Assembly (NCBI GenBank): GCA_905250115.1
Contig: CAJNOI010000252.1
Location: forward strand, 22,228-86,227
Direction of reading: 5' to 3'
Source: Adineta steineri
Lineage: Eukaryota; Rotifera; Eurotatoria; Adinetida; Adinetidae
Length of the DNA stretch: 64,000 bases
The notes under the pieces are model-generated. The model searched no databases, was not told where the DNA came from, and was given only the letters and a program-made list of their open reading frames with translations. This document shows, piece by piece, positions 1-11,584 of the stretch (positions are counted from its first letter, which is position 1; the number at the start of each line of letters is the position of its first letter). A program made the position numbers and the translations under genes.

Positions 1-996
1 TAAAAATAGTAAAGATCACATTATGAATATTGTTTTAAGAGAAATTGTTACTTAATTGATAAAAATAATTGATGAGAAAGTTCTATCTCAATCTGAAAGT
101 CGATGAAACTATTCTTTAGACAGAATTACTGTTACTGTTATTTAATGAAGCATACCTTGTTTTATTTGAGATTGAGTTGGCATTTTATATAGTATTGTTA
201 TTGGATTCTTTGGTACAATCACTGTACTAATTGTAGAATAATTTGATTGATAGAAATCTTAATAAAAAGAAAATGTAATGATTTTATTTGACAATAATAC
301 AAAAAAAAAATAAATAATTTAGATTAGAAGAACTATTGTTTTAGTTTTTGAAATAATTTAATGTAGGAATATTAGGGGTTGAAATCAGCTAGAAACAGGG
401 TTATTAGATGATACACTTGAAAATCCGGAGAGATTTTTAAGGATTATTTTAATTCCTTAAAGTTCAGTTTTTCAACAGAAGTATCAATAGTCTTAATATA
501 AATCTCTACAAAATAAATTTTAATGAAAATATGTCAAAAGATAGTTAACTTAACATAATAATAAATCATAAACTATACACTTACATATTAAATAATACGT
601 TGTTTTTTAGAAAATATCCGAAAACTGGAAAATCCAGAAAAACTTTCAAAATCTGGAGGATCTGGCTAACCTGACTAGAATTGATTTATCGTTTTCACAG
701 TTTATTTCAACAAGATCATGGGGGTGTGACGAATTTCATCCATCATCATCTCTTCTATATTCTTGTATGTACATACACATCGGTCATTTCTCTTTCTTTG
801 TTTCCGTGTTCAATTTCTTTCGTGACCGTTTCGCCTCATTGGCGATATATAATCAGTTATTGTTCTTTCTTCTCTCTTCGTTTTCTTATCCGTTCATCAT
901 TATTTTTATATTCATTCTTAAAATAAAATATTTTCGAAACAGATTTAATTTTCGTCATTATTATTTAAGAAAAGATTAACAAATTGAACATATTCA
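1..996. other. AT-rich intergenic stretch at left edge
   Basis: No convincing coding exon or RNA gene is visible. Open frames at about 680-980 lie in CT-rich sequence and read as low-complexity hydrophobic peptides without family features. The right end is probably the 5' leader of the gene starting at 997. Confidence 0.5.
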
Positions 997-2863
997 ATGG
1001 TTAGTTACGAGAACAATCAACACTTTTTAAAGAATTCTAAATAAATAATTCTTGTCAATATTTAGCCTGAACCAGAGAGTAAAAACAGTATTAAACAATC
1101 TACTCGTCCACAAACAGGATCGTAAGTATTATTTAATTTATTTATTCGAACTATATCTATGATTTTAGATCTTTATTTCACCGAAAAACAATATTGATAT
1201 TAATTATCACTGCTGTTCTTAGCCTAATAACAATTATTGGTATTACAATAATTTCTATATACATTAAAAAGGCCGAAACATTAATTAATAAAACTACAAC
1301 TACAACCGATGCGTCGACAACAGTAAATGGTAGAGCTTTTTTTTTATAAAAGAAAACATAGATGCTGACATATTTCTGGGGTCCAAATGTAGTCGTCCAA
1401 AAAAATTATTGATTAAATACAGAAAAAATCTATTACAGAATGAGAAGTACTATTTCCAAAAACAGAATAATAATACTCAGCACTCAGAAATGATATTCAT
1501 AAAACAGAGCAATTATGTTCTGTCTTTCGGAATTTTCAGATTTGAATATTTTAGAATATTCACTCACACTCTTTATTTAATAAAAAATAAACCAACAAAA
1601 TCTTTTGTATCATTTTTATTTTTCTTCCTTTTCTTTTCAAATGAAATATTTCTTAGTTTATTTTAAAAATTAAACTATCTTTCTATAAAAATGCATTTTC
1701 TTCAAAGTTTCCATTCCAAAAAATAGAACTTCTAAATACTTTATTCTTCTGAGAATGATGTCATTGTATTTTCCAAATAAAATACTTCAAATGATTTGTT
1801 TTTCGTCAACAAATTGTTATCAAAATTGAATAAAAAAATAAATTAAATTTGTTTTTTTCATGTAACATATTTATGAACATTTCATTCAAAATTAATCTTT
1901 TCTTTTTCTTCGATTAAAAATAAATTTTCTTCTTTTCATCAAAATCTTTTTTTTCGTCATTTTCTAGAACCAAAATTTAACAAATGGAAACAAAATGCCA
2001 TTACTGTGGCTGGTGGAAATGAACAAGGGAAAAAATCAAATCAACTCGATGACCCTACTGGAATCTTTATTGATAAAAACAAAAATATTTTCATTGCTGA
2101 TTTTAATAATCATCGTATTGTTGAATGGAAATATAATGCAAAGGAAGGACAAATCATTGCAGGTGGGAATGACGCAGGAAATCGAATGGATCAATTGCAT
2201 TATTCAACAGATGTAATTGTTGATCAACAAAATCATTCGATCATCATTGCTGATCGTAATAACAGACGAGTAATTCAATGGTTGAATCAAAAGCAACAAA
2301 TTCTCATTGACAATATTGACTGTTTTGGTTTAGCAATAGATAAAAATGGATTTCTTTATGTTTCTGATTGGCTGAAGAATGAAGTGAGACGATGGAAAAT
2401 GGGTGAATACAATGAAGGAATTGTAATGGCAGGTGGAAATGGAAAAGGAAATCAACTTAATCAACTTAATTTTCCTGGTTTTATCTGTGTTGATGAAGAT
2501 CAATCTGTTTATGTATCAGATAATAACAATCATCGTGTGATGAAATGGAGAAGAGATGCAAAAGAAGGAATAATTGTGGCTGGCGGAAATGATGAAGGAG
2601 GAAATCTCAATCAATTGTATTATCCTGAAGGAGTAATTGTTGATGATTTAGGTCAAATCTATGTGGCAGATGCTATGAATGATCGAATAATGCGTTGGTA
2701 TGAAGAAAAAAAAGAAGGTGAAATTGTTGTTGGTGGAAATGGTTATGGAAATCAGTCAAATCAATTGTTTGATCCCATGGGCTTATCATTCGATAATGAA
2801 GAAAATCTTTATGTTGCTGATTCGGGAAATGATCGAATTCAAAAATTTGAAATAATTTTGTGA
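997..2863 (+). CDS. Type II membrane protein with six-bladed NHL beta-propeller ectodomain
   Basis: Four exons join in frame: 997-999, 1066-1121, 1169-1329 and 1968-2863, giving about 371 aa. Exon 1 supplies only the start Met. Exon 2 encodes a short polar cytoplasmic tail. Exon 3 encodes a single membrane helix (KTILILIITAVLSLITIIGI) and a Thr-rich linker ending TTTTTDASTTVN. Exon 4 carries six NHL-type blades, each opening with [VI]AGGNxxGNxxNQL and closing with a [VI]AD/VSD..N.R[IV]..W motif. NHL propellers usually bind proteins, peptides or RNA; an extracellular binding role is inferred from topology. The third intron (638 bp) is unusually long for this window. The same blades recur in the secreted paralogue at 20880-22310. 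Partner and ligand are unknown. Confidence 0.8.
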
Positions 2864-4221
2864 ATAAACTTTTGATATTGAAATAAAGAAAAAAAGTTTT
2901 TTGTATTGAATAAAAGAACGATGCAAAGTCTTCTGGGATTTTTTTTCTTGAAAATTGAATTTAATTTGATAATTTTGATTAAAAAAGACAAACAAATGAA
3001 TGTTAAATTCTTCATCTTTTGCCAAATTTTGTAGAAGATAAAAAAAAAGAAAATATTTTGTACTTTGAATTAAATTAAATGCAAACTATTCGAGAAGAAG
3101 ATTTTGTGTCTGATAAAATTCTATTACAATATTCTTAGCTTTTTGATTTGATAAAATTTGAGAATTGTTTGAAATGAACAGAAAAGGAATCTTCTCATGA
3201 TAACTTAAAAATGAAAATTGAATTCAAAATGAATTTTATTGGAAAAACAAATATTAAAAAGATTTTTATATAGATAAAAACAAAGAAAACTTACGAAGGA
3301 AAAATGCACCAAGAAATCCAAATAAAATAAAACTTTTGAAATGATACTTTTTAATTTCAAAGAATTTTGGTGAACGAATTTTTTCATTTGATTTCTCTTA
3401 ATTAAAGTTTAAAAAGATTTGTTATATTTTTTCATAAAAGTTTAAATAAATATTTAATAATTGTAATGTCATATTTAATTCAATTCCTTCAAATCAATGA
3501 AGTTTTCTTGTGAAAAGATTTTCGTTTTGTTCTTGTTCTTTTTATTCAAATTTGATGAAAATAAAAACCATTTAAAGACATTTTTATTACTTAGTCCATA
3601 TTGACAATTCGAAGTAGAATTTCGTAAGAAAAACGTCTCATCATAATCATTCGGAACTCAGTCTTTTCATTTTTCTCTAACGATATAATATTTATAGAAA
3701 AGTTTTGATGGTCTTGCTATTTTTGGTCTCTGTTGAGCAAGGATTAATAATGTGAAATAGTCTGTTATTTTTTCAGATTGATTGTATCATAAAATGAACA
3801 GAATCTATAATAATTATAATGGAGTATACATTTGGTTCGATTCTCTTACTAACAGTCACAGTGATATCGTTGAGACTGAATAATGTTATAACGAGTTAAT
3901 TGATCAGGTTATTTATTTGCCTCTCACCATAACATTGTAAATTTATGATATTATAATCAATAATGAATAGAATGTTTTGGCTTTCATAATACTTTTTTGT
4001 TATTCTATCAAATACAAAGATATTTCATGTTAAAAAAACTTTACTGTTTATTAAAATTGTAGGTAGTGACGCAAATGAGCATAATTATAACAGATGTTAT
4101 TTTATGTTTATCGTCACTGTATGTCTATATATAAAACACAGTTCCAATAGTAAATAGCTGATTTTGAACAATATCATATTTTAGAATTAATATATCTGCT
4201 ATAAAATATCACTAAATTTTA

Positions 4222-4273
4222 ATCAAAGAAACACATGATATAAATCAAAGAAACACATGATATAAATCAAAGA
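4222..4273. repeat. 22-bp tandem repeat, about 2.3 copies
   Basis: The unit ATCAAAGAAACACATGATAT plus AA is repeated without change and then begins a third time. It is a simple local duplication with no visible coding content. Confidence 0.85.
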
Positions 4274-4488
4274 GATTCTCCTGAATAAGATCGAAAGTAA
4301 AAATGCCGAAAAAATATGAGATAGACACATTATTAAAGGGGGAACAACTGATTATTATGATTCCAATGATTCTACTATATGGAATCAGATGTATTTTCCT
4401 TTCCTAAAATTATCTGTTCTTTGCTAATATTTTGATGATTCCGACTGATTCTAAAAGACACATAGTCTTTTGATCAAATTCAAGTTAA

Positions 4489-4560
4489 CCATCTTGAGGA
4501 TGTGGATATGGGAGTGGCTAAATATAGATGAATGTCTGTATTTACACCCATCCTCAAACG
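4489..4560. repeat. Telomere-like foldback element
   Basis: The left arm CATCTTGAGGATGTGGATAT and the right arm ACACCCATCCTCAA are imperfect inverted copies separated by about 25 bp. It belongs to the dispersed family described in the findings. Confidence 0.7.
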
Positions 4561-5321
4561 TCTTTCTCTATTTTTCCCCTTAAGTTGTTTCGAGCATCCA
4601 AAGTCTTACCATTGTCATATTTCGACTTTTTTTCCTTCGACATTTTTACTTTCGATCTTAGTTGGGAGAATCTAATATTCTGCATCAACAGGATATGGGT
4701 GTTGCTGTGAATATTGAAAGTTATATACTCCCACACTCAAGATTTTACTAATAGAAGCAATAATCGAAATATGTTAATGAACTGATTCACATTTATTATT
4801 ATACTGATAAGTTGTTCATCTTCAAAAATTCTAAGATAAATAAATGCATTGTTTTTCAATGAATTGACAATTATTGAGAAAAGAAAAGAAATTCACCCGA
4901 TCAGAAAAAATAATTAATTCATATTTTATTATATTGTTTGCCTGGTGAGCACTAAACTGATGATGCTAACGAATTCAACTTGAAAATACTGTTTTTTTTT
5001 GAGAATAAGATAAAATATTTTTATAAAATCATTTGCCTTATTTGCTTTGAATGAAAAATATTTATTGATTTGTTAAATATTCGTTGAATTCAGAAATAAA
5101 TTCTAAATTTATTTTTTTTCATTTATCAATAAAATAGAATAATCATTCAATTTATCTTCACCATTTTATTATTAATTAAAATTCTTTAATAAAATCTTTC
5201 GAAAAGAATTTTTATTTTATTTTTTAAAATTATTCATAAACTTTCTTATTGATCAAAAAAAAGATTTATTAAACAAATGAAATTTCGAATTTGTTTTTTC
5301 TTTTCAGTTTTGATTTTTTAA

Positions 5322-5380
5322 TCTTGAGAGCGTGGGTTTATCTTCTTCAAACATACCTACACCCACACCCAGCAAGATAA
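5322..5380. repeat. Telomere-like foldback element
   Basis: The left arm ATCTTGAGAGCGTGGGTTT is followed by the right arm ACACCCACACCCAGCAAGAT. The terminal ATCTTG/CAAGAT match is typical of the family. Confidence 0.75.
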
Positions 5381-6154
5381 AATATTATATATCATAGCTT
5401 TGAGTATTTATTTATCGTTCTTCTTTATCTATTATAATTTATTTGTTAAAATTTTATGCCTTCATTCTGATATTAGTCATCATAATTCTGTATTGTGAAT
5501 CAATCTTTTTATTAGAGATTATAAAATACATAAATCGTTGGATGGTTCAACACATATATACGCGTAATTGTAGTGTAACACGAAAAATATGTCTTTTCAT
5601 TATCGTACGAACGAAAGCAGTGAAGGAAGTCTTATTATATATAATTAAGCAGCTAAAACTAAACAAAATAAACCTACGAATACAAGCTTCTACGTTCGCG
5701 CACATGTATATGCTCCGTTGCGAATAATTTCTTCTTACATATATTTTTTCTTTATCTACCTTTATATTATAATTAAAGGCAAAATGCATTGACGCTTGTC
5801 AATAAAAACACAACCTATACATGCATGTGTTATAATACGGACGTTATTTAGGCTTAGTCATCACTGTATTATAAGAAAAAAACAAAAAAAACGCCCTTTT
5901 TTCATAATGTACTTTTTTACCTAATTACTTACTATGTACTTTTATTCATTTTTCACTTCAATCATCATTTAATATCCTCTAACGGTAATAATTACCATGT
6001 AAAAAAAATTTAAGTAGCTGCTTTATTTGACTGATAATATAAATATAATATTTTATTACATTTTATCATTTTCCTACAAAGTAAGAAAAATAATGATTTT
6101 GTTTTGTGTTACTCTGTTATAGATTATCGATGTTCATTTCAAAAGTAAAGAAAT

Positions 6155-7297
6155 ATGAACAACTATCCACAACAACGAACAATATCAAATAGAAATGTTC
6201 CCATACATAATGTGATGGAAACATTAATTCCATTTAATGATGAACAAATAAATTATCGGCAACCTAAATTTAACAGAAATGTTCATATACAAACGGAATT
6301 AACTGCTATGAAACTCGATAATGAAGCAGAAAATTATCGAAGACACAAATGAACTAAAAATGTTGAGATTCAAGCTGCATTTACAGATATTACCTTGGAT
6401 GATAATGTAACGAACGAACGTCAACAGGCAAGAAATTCAAGAGCCAAGGTCAAGAATGATTCAGCGCATAAGTTAGATGGAGCAGATGAAAGACAAACAA
6501 TGAGATTAGAAGAAGATTCTAATATAGACAGAAATAGATCGAATCAACAAGATAGACGAAATACAAAAAATGTTAATAAAGATATCATTAAAAGTGATGG
6601 CACAGAACTAAGTCCTATTCTAGGATATTCCGAAGAACCTCTACTACCACTTGCACAAGCATGTGCTCCATTGAATGATATCTTTCATAATTTATCATTC
6701 TATGTTCAATTAACATTAAAAGAAACTCCTGAACAACCACCTGATGGATTATCGGTTGATGAAAGTGCTGCAATTCGTCTCTATACAATTGAATGGGATA
6801 AACCTCATCGAAGTCTTTATTCAACACTCAATTTTAATCTTAAAAATAATGATCGGCAAGCACTTCTACCTTTTCACAGGTATCTCAAATTATTCTTAAC
6901 TGCTCTTGTTAAATTACCATGTGTTCCACCATTAAATGTTTGGCGTGGAGTAACTAAAAATTTAAGCGAAGAACTTCCACCTGGTAGTGCTATGACATGG
7001 TGGGTATTTTCATCATGTACAACTGAAATGACTGTACTGGAAAATAATATGTATTTGGAACAAGAAGGTGATCGAACACTTTCTTCTGTTGAAGCTATCA
7101 ATGGTCGAACAGTAAGAGCGCATTCATATTTCGTTACTGAAGATGAAATTGTTCTTATGTCAGGTACTCATATGATAGTTCAATCACAACTTGAGGGTGT
7201 GTGTGGGTGTGGTTGTCTGTGCTGTTATCTTACACTCACACCCACACCCATATTCAACTTATCTTTTTTTATTTTCACTTTTTTTTACACATTATAG
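6155..7297 (+). pseudogene. Arginine-type mono-ADP-ribosyltransferase gene, disrupted
   Basis: One frame runs from ATG 6155 to 7297 but is interrupted by TGA at 6350-6352 (codon 66). On both sides of the stop the polar N-terminal region repeats a motif of the type NV.IQ followed by a Leu/Asp-rich stretch, so the two parts belong together. The catalytic domain occupies about 6640-7190. It shows the R-S-ExE signature of arginine-specific ADP-ribosyltransferases (ART clade): NVWRGV (Arg), WWVFSSCT (Ser region) and TEDEIVLMSG (E-x-E). Such enzymes transfer ADP-ribose from NAD+ to arginine. Directly after IVQSQLE the frame enters a foldback element and continues as Cys/Gly- and Phe-rich junk, so the expected C-terminal strand is missing. 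A shorter product starting from an internal Met after the TGA would keep the catalytic motifs. I see no intron that would remove the TGA. Confidence 0.7.
7191..7262. repeat. Telomere-like foldback element ending the ADP-ribosyltransferase frame
   Basis: The left arm TTGAGGGTGTGTGTGGGTGT and the right arm ACACTCACACCCACACCCAT flank about 30 bp. The element begins inside the coding frame of the upstream gene and replaces its C-terminal codons. Confidence 0.8.
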
Positions 7298-7405
7298 AAT
7301 TGTTTTTCAATTTGCGTTTATTTATTTATATTTTTTTCTTTTTAAAATCTTTAATAAAGGTCTATAGTTTTGATTCAATCTTGCTTATGAAATTTAAGAT
7401 GAAAT

Positions 7406-7470
7406 ATCCATATGTGGATGTAGTTGTTCATGTGACTATCTAACGTTCATCACCCACATCTACATTTATA
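7406..7470. repeat. Diverged foldback element
   Basis: CCATATGTGGATGTAG is followed about 30 bp later by CACCCACATCTACAT. It is a weaker member of the same inverted family, about 150 bp from the previous copy. Confidence 0.5.
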
Positions 7471-7573
7471 ACAAGTTACAACTTTAGTACTATGGATTTG
7501 TTAAAAGTCGGAATTTATTAAATAAAAGATTTGTTATAATAAGCAACAAAAGGTAGAATGAAATAAATTTAAT

Positions 7574-8309
7574 TTAAGTTGTAACAATAAAATCATGTCG
7601 TTTGAAATCATTGAACCACGTTTGTCGATGATATTCATCTGGTAATAACCGATAATTTTGTTGATCATCCATTTGAATATAGCCAACCAGTACTGTAGTT
7701 TTCACATCTGTACCTGTCCCATTCAACACCTTACATGCGCGAGGTGTTGTGTTCGCTTGATTCTCAGCACTTACAAAGAGACAGAAATGACAACCAAAAT
7801 TTCTAAATGATTTATCTTTTGATAATAGATCTTTTTCTATCTGTTCTTTAACATCGACCATAAAGTCGTAAAGTAAACGTAATTTCTGTGGCTTTTGGCT
7901 ATAGACGCCTATACGTGGATCAGGCGTCATCCAAACAAGACTAAAACCATTTTTCTCATAAGCATTTACATTCAATGGAATGCTTTGCAAATTTGTCGCA
8001 GTTGTGACTAGTTTTTGTTTATACCCGTTATATTTTTGTAAAGTTTTCTGATATTTAGTGCGAACACTATTGACATAAGCATCGTGAAGCTATGAGAAAA
8101 AGTTGTAAAATAGATAAAGAAATATCGTATGTTTTATATCAAACATTTCATTAGGAAGCTCAATGTCCAAGTGGATAAGTCGCAAAGACTCCTTGAGAAG
8201 GAGTAAAATATTTTTTTCTGTGAAGTCGTCAAGTAATTTCACTTTCTTTTACTTTACAGTATCTACTAGAACTTACCTCTTTTTTCGCCTCGTGACAATA
8301 TTCTTCCAT
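7574..8309 (-). CDS. Unknown protein, about 182 aa, two exons
   Basis: Read on the minus strand, exon 8309-8277 (MEEYCHEAKKE) ends at a GTAAG donor. It joins exon 8089-7574 in phase 0 after a TTTCTCATAG acceptor. The second exon is a good coding frame with mixed composition, including the stretches NGFSLVWMTPDPRIGVYSQK and FGCHFCLFVSAENQ. I recognise no domain, signal peptide or membrane helix. Upstream of the chosen Met the frame stays open over a Cys/His-rich stretch (HGTPWHCHLCVP) back to a stop, so an additional 5' exon is possible. Another minus-strand gene lies about 500 bp upstream; the two could be related parts of one locus, but a clear stop separates them. Confidence 0.45.
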
Positions 8310-8745
8310 TGGAACACACAAATGACAATGCCAGGGGGTGCCATGTTCTTGATACCTAGTGCGAGAAATGCAACGATAGTAGACTTTCAATAAAGTTATG
8401 CTTACCAGTCACCGCGATGAAATGATAAAATCTAATAAGAAAACATACAGTCATTCAAAACATTTTTTTGCAACAATTAAATAACTTTTAAGATAACTGA
8501 TATAGTAATTAGAGGTCGAACAGTTCAGTTTAGTTCTAAGAACTGAACTTTCGAAGTCCTGAATCACAACTTTTACTTCAAAAAACATTTCTTACAGATA
8601 TTTCTGGTAGACCTTTGCAAACTATATCAAAAGATAAAGAATTTTTTCACATATATGAAATTTTTTCAGCATCGTATTTAGACAAATGAGCAGGTGCTTC
8701 TCTTTTAAGGGTTGTTGAAACAAAAAAAAATATCAATGATCTCAC

Positions 8746-8759
8746 TGGGTTTTTTCCCA
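8746..8759. repeat. Palindrome TGGGTTTTTTCCCA, copy 1 of 3
   Basis: The same 14-mer occurs at 8746-8759, 9295-9308 and 9768-9781. GGG and CCC arms pair across a T6 tract. Confidence 0.8.
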
Positions 8760-8807
8760 ACCTCAGCTTATTAAAAAATTCGGTTTTTGAAAACGTAGCA
8801 GAAACTA

Positions 8808-9190
8808 TCATGCTTGCTTTTCAAAAGCAAGATATTCAATAATATATTGCCCACGCAAGCTTTCGCTTAAAGTGAATTTAATAATACGTACAGCTTGTTG
8901 GTCATATTTTGGCCTGTTTTTTAAAAACTTGGTCACAAGAAGCATTGTTTCGTCGATTTCATTTGCTTTTGTATTCTTGTCGACATTTCCTTCTGTTTGT
9001 CGTACAATAAAATGTGGTCGTGGACTGAATTTATCGAAGACTAATTCAATCAAATCTCCAGTATTCGGAGTGCCACCTTCTGGATGTGGAATTCGAACGT
9101 AAGTATTCTGGCGAGAAGTAGCCTGAAATAGAAAAAAACGTTAGATAAAAGTAATGATATAAACTGAGATTGAAAAAGAAATCTTACCAT
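8808..9190 (-). CDS. Unknown small protein, about 105 aa, with a Met-only first exon
   Basis: The ATG at 9190-9188 is followed immediately by a GTAAG donor. After a 65-bp intron ending TTTCAG, exon 9122-8808 continues in phase 0 (ATSRQNTYVRIPHPEG...) to a TGA directly followed by TAG. The product is soluble and mixed alpha/beta in composition, without recognisable motifs. The composition (DLIELVFDKFSPRPHFIV, VRIIKFTLSESLRGQYIIEY) looks like a folded domain. I assign no function. Confidence in the single-codon exon rests only on splice consensus and frame. Confidence 0.45.
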
Positions 9191-9879
9191 ATATTTTCTA
9201 TATTCAAAGATTAGAAATTTTATACTGAAGGGAGTTTTGCTTTTTTTAATGAAGAAGTCTTCACGATGCTTATTTTAATATCTTTTTCCTTTTGTGGGTT
9301 TTTTCCCATTGTTATTTGATGTAGGCGACCATATGTTGTTTGTTCTGTCGTTTCTATGTCTTTTTATGCGTGTTAATTTTACAGTTGAAACTCGTGTAAA
9401 TACTTTTGAATGATAACGCACTTGAATCGTACTTTGTTTGCACCCTCAAGATTATTCTTTCTTAATTAATGCAGATTTTGTTTCAAATAGCTGAATATCT
9501 AATAAAAAAAAGTATAGATTTACATTCCCAAAGTAGAAAGAAAAGAAAAGTCTTTTATATATGATTGTCATAGATTATATCTAGAACAACTTTACTTCAT
9601 GTTCTGTAATATTTGTTTTGATATTTACGAAAAATGATTAATAAGATATAGTAAAAAGGATGTATACTTTATGTTTTGAAATTTTCATAATTCATATGTA
9701 TCAGTATGAGAGAAGAAAAAATATGTTAAATATTTATTTATTTTTCTACCTATTTTTTTTAATACGTTGGGTTTTTTCCCAGTTCATAAAGGTAGAAAAA
9801 AATGACGACATGCGACAAACAGAAAGGAATGAAAAGGCATGCGCTTAATTAGTTTTAACATCAAATATAAATCTCGTCT

Positions 9880-9947
9880 TTTGAAGGTGTGAGTGTGAAT
9901 CAAGATGAGGATGTAAATATTTTAAGCATCTCTCACCCACACCCTAA
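9880..9947. repeat. Telomere-like foldback element
   Basis: The left arm TTGAAGGTGTGAGTGTGAA and the right arm TCTCACCCACACCCT are inverted and about 25 bp apart. Confidence 0.65.
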
Positions 9948-10548
9948 AAATGTAACAAGGAAATAGGAATTATAAGCACAATGTGATAAGAAAATGCGAT
10001 CATAATATTTTCATACAATGAATACACTACTATTGAGAATAAAACAAATCAGTTAATCAAATTAATCGAGTGAGATTTTGATCGTTGAGTTGATATTTAA
10101 TATTGTTTCTTTATTTAGATGTATTTTAATTAACAAACAAGAATAACAACTTCATCATGATAAGAAAGGATTTTAAGAAACGTCTTTTTATGTTGAGAAT
10201 TTAACCTTTTGTTCTTGTATTTTCCTGGACTTCAATACAACTCAATTTATTTAAAAAAAACGTAAAATAAATTCATCAAGTACTTTGAAATCGATATCAG
10301 ACGAACCTATAAGATCGAAATAAGTCATTAATGGACAAAAACTAACAATAAATTCAATATATGATAATATTTTCACTTCATACACCATTACTTTTATGAT
10401 TTTATTATTACTAGTATTGAACAAATTGATGGATAAATCAACAGAGATCCAATGATTGCCAAGCTCAGTTAATAAGTTAATATAAGTCCTATCAGTTAAA
10501 AATATGACTTCAGTTATCTAAGTCCAAATCTTGTCGTGAATGGCTTAA

Positions 10549-10605
10549 ATCTTCAAGAGTGTGGGTCGGTTAAGAGATGATAGACACCGCACCCACACTT
10601 TTACC
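10549..10605. repeat. Telomere-like foldback element
   Basis: The left arm CTTCAAGAGTGTGGGTCGGT and the right arm ACCGCACCCACACTTTTA pair as a hairpin. Further C-rich sequence (CCACACCCACAATG) follows. Confidence 0.65.
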
Positions 10606-10814
10606 CCACGCCATCAGCCACACCCACAATGAACGATCAACAAGCGAAAACAGAGGGGATACTTGATCTCTTACAGTTTCTTGTCTGACACTAAGAGAAC
10701 AAAGTTTTTTTTTCAAATTACTTCTTGAATATAGTGAGAACCATCGATGAAACTCGCCGTATCGAGTATTGCGAATTCATTGGAGTAAGAAGTATCTTGA
10801 AGGATCAAGGAAAA

Positions 10815-11584
10815 TTACGTTGCGCAGTCACTAGGTTCTGCGATTCCGTCGTAATAATAACGACGAACTTCCATCCAAGTACGCCATTTAAACCACCACC
10901 AACTCGACGGCAGTAATGCAGGATCGAAGTTTATTTTCCGAACCATGACACCAGTTACAACTACACCCTCATGAGGTTTTATAAAATTTCCTTCACGTGC
11001 GCTAAGTAAGAATTCAAGATCTTCGTTATTTGGAAAGTTTGGATCGATATCACCTTGCACACCAATCGCGAGTGATTCGCGCTTTTTTACAGGCTGCAAT
11101 CTTCTAACATCGACTCGCACCTCCAGTATAAACTGAAAGTAAAAGCCTTCGTACTTAACTACGCGAGCGTACCTCGGGTGCGAAGAATAATGAATACTAG
11201 GAGAAAGGTACAGCGCTGGGAATCCATGTTGACATGTACGAACCCGAAATCCGTTTTCAATAATCTTATGAACCTTTTGTGAATGTGTACCATGATACAG
11301 CGTGTGCCAATTTGGGCCCCAATCCGGAAGAGATGTGGCATCTACCTGTAAGCTAAGGCGAAACCAAGTGCTTGGAGAAAAGTAAGGAAATCGCTCCGGT
11401 GAGGACTCTAGTCGGCCATTCCAATATGTGTGCACCGTTGCCCTGTTAATTTTTGTGCAGTTCTTTGTACAGTACCCACGATTGAATCTTTCATTCCAGC
11501 GTATACGTTTTACGTGCACAAGCGTTACATGATCAATCTCTTCACATGTAACAGGCACGCAACAGCATAACTCAACTTGACATT
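10815..11584 (-). CDS. PARP-like ADP-ribosyltransferase-fold protein, 3' exon
   Basis: One long minus-strand exon begins after an ATTTTAG acceptor at about 11585 and ends at 10815. It has no usable internal ATG before the domain, so at least one 5' exon is missing. The core reads TLYHGTHSQKVHKIIENGF, then PALYLSPSIHYSSHPRYARV, then an Asp/Asn-rich stretch and VVVTGVMVRKINF. The HG motif after a Leu-Tyr, the helix leading to GF, and the Tyr followed by SPS and a Tyr-rich helix match the layout of H-Y type PARP/diphtheria-fold domains. That assignment is by eye. The exon is visibly richer in G+C than its neighbours. The Cys-rich beginning (CQVELCCCVPVTCEE) may be part of a zinc-binding segment. 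Substrate and activity are unknown. Confidence 0.5.

Larger units (their letters stand above)
2864..6154. other. Long AT-rich intergenic region
   Basis: Poly(A)-signal-like AATAAA motifs follow the NHL gene at about 2864-2890. No supported coding exon was found in the following 3 kb. The open frames near 4528, 5443 and 5547 overlap on both strands, are rich in hydrophobic and basic codons, and match nothing I recognise. The region holds one short tandem repeat (4222-4273) and two foldback elements (4489-4560, 5322-5380). Its right end should contain the promoter and leader of the 6155 gene. Confidence 0.5.
9191..10814. other. Intergenic region
   Basis: No coding exon is supported; the short frame at 9660 is Phe/Tyr-rich and unremarkable. 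The region contains two TGGGTTTTTTCCCA palindromes (9295-9308, 9768-9781) and two foldback elements (9880-9947, 10549-10605). Confidence 0.5.

Noticed and set aside
5443..5789. Overlapping 94-aa and 80-aa frames on both strands
   Set aside because: Hydrophobic/basic composition, no splice partners and no motif; consistent with chance in AT-rich DNA.
7201..7443. 80-aa frame containing YTHTHTHIQL
   Set aside because: Arises from the foldback hairpin and the AT-rich DNA after it.
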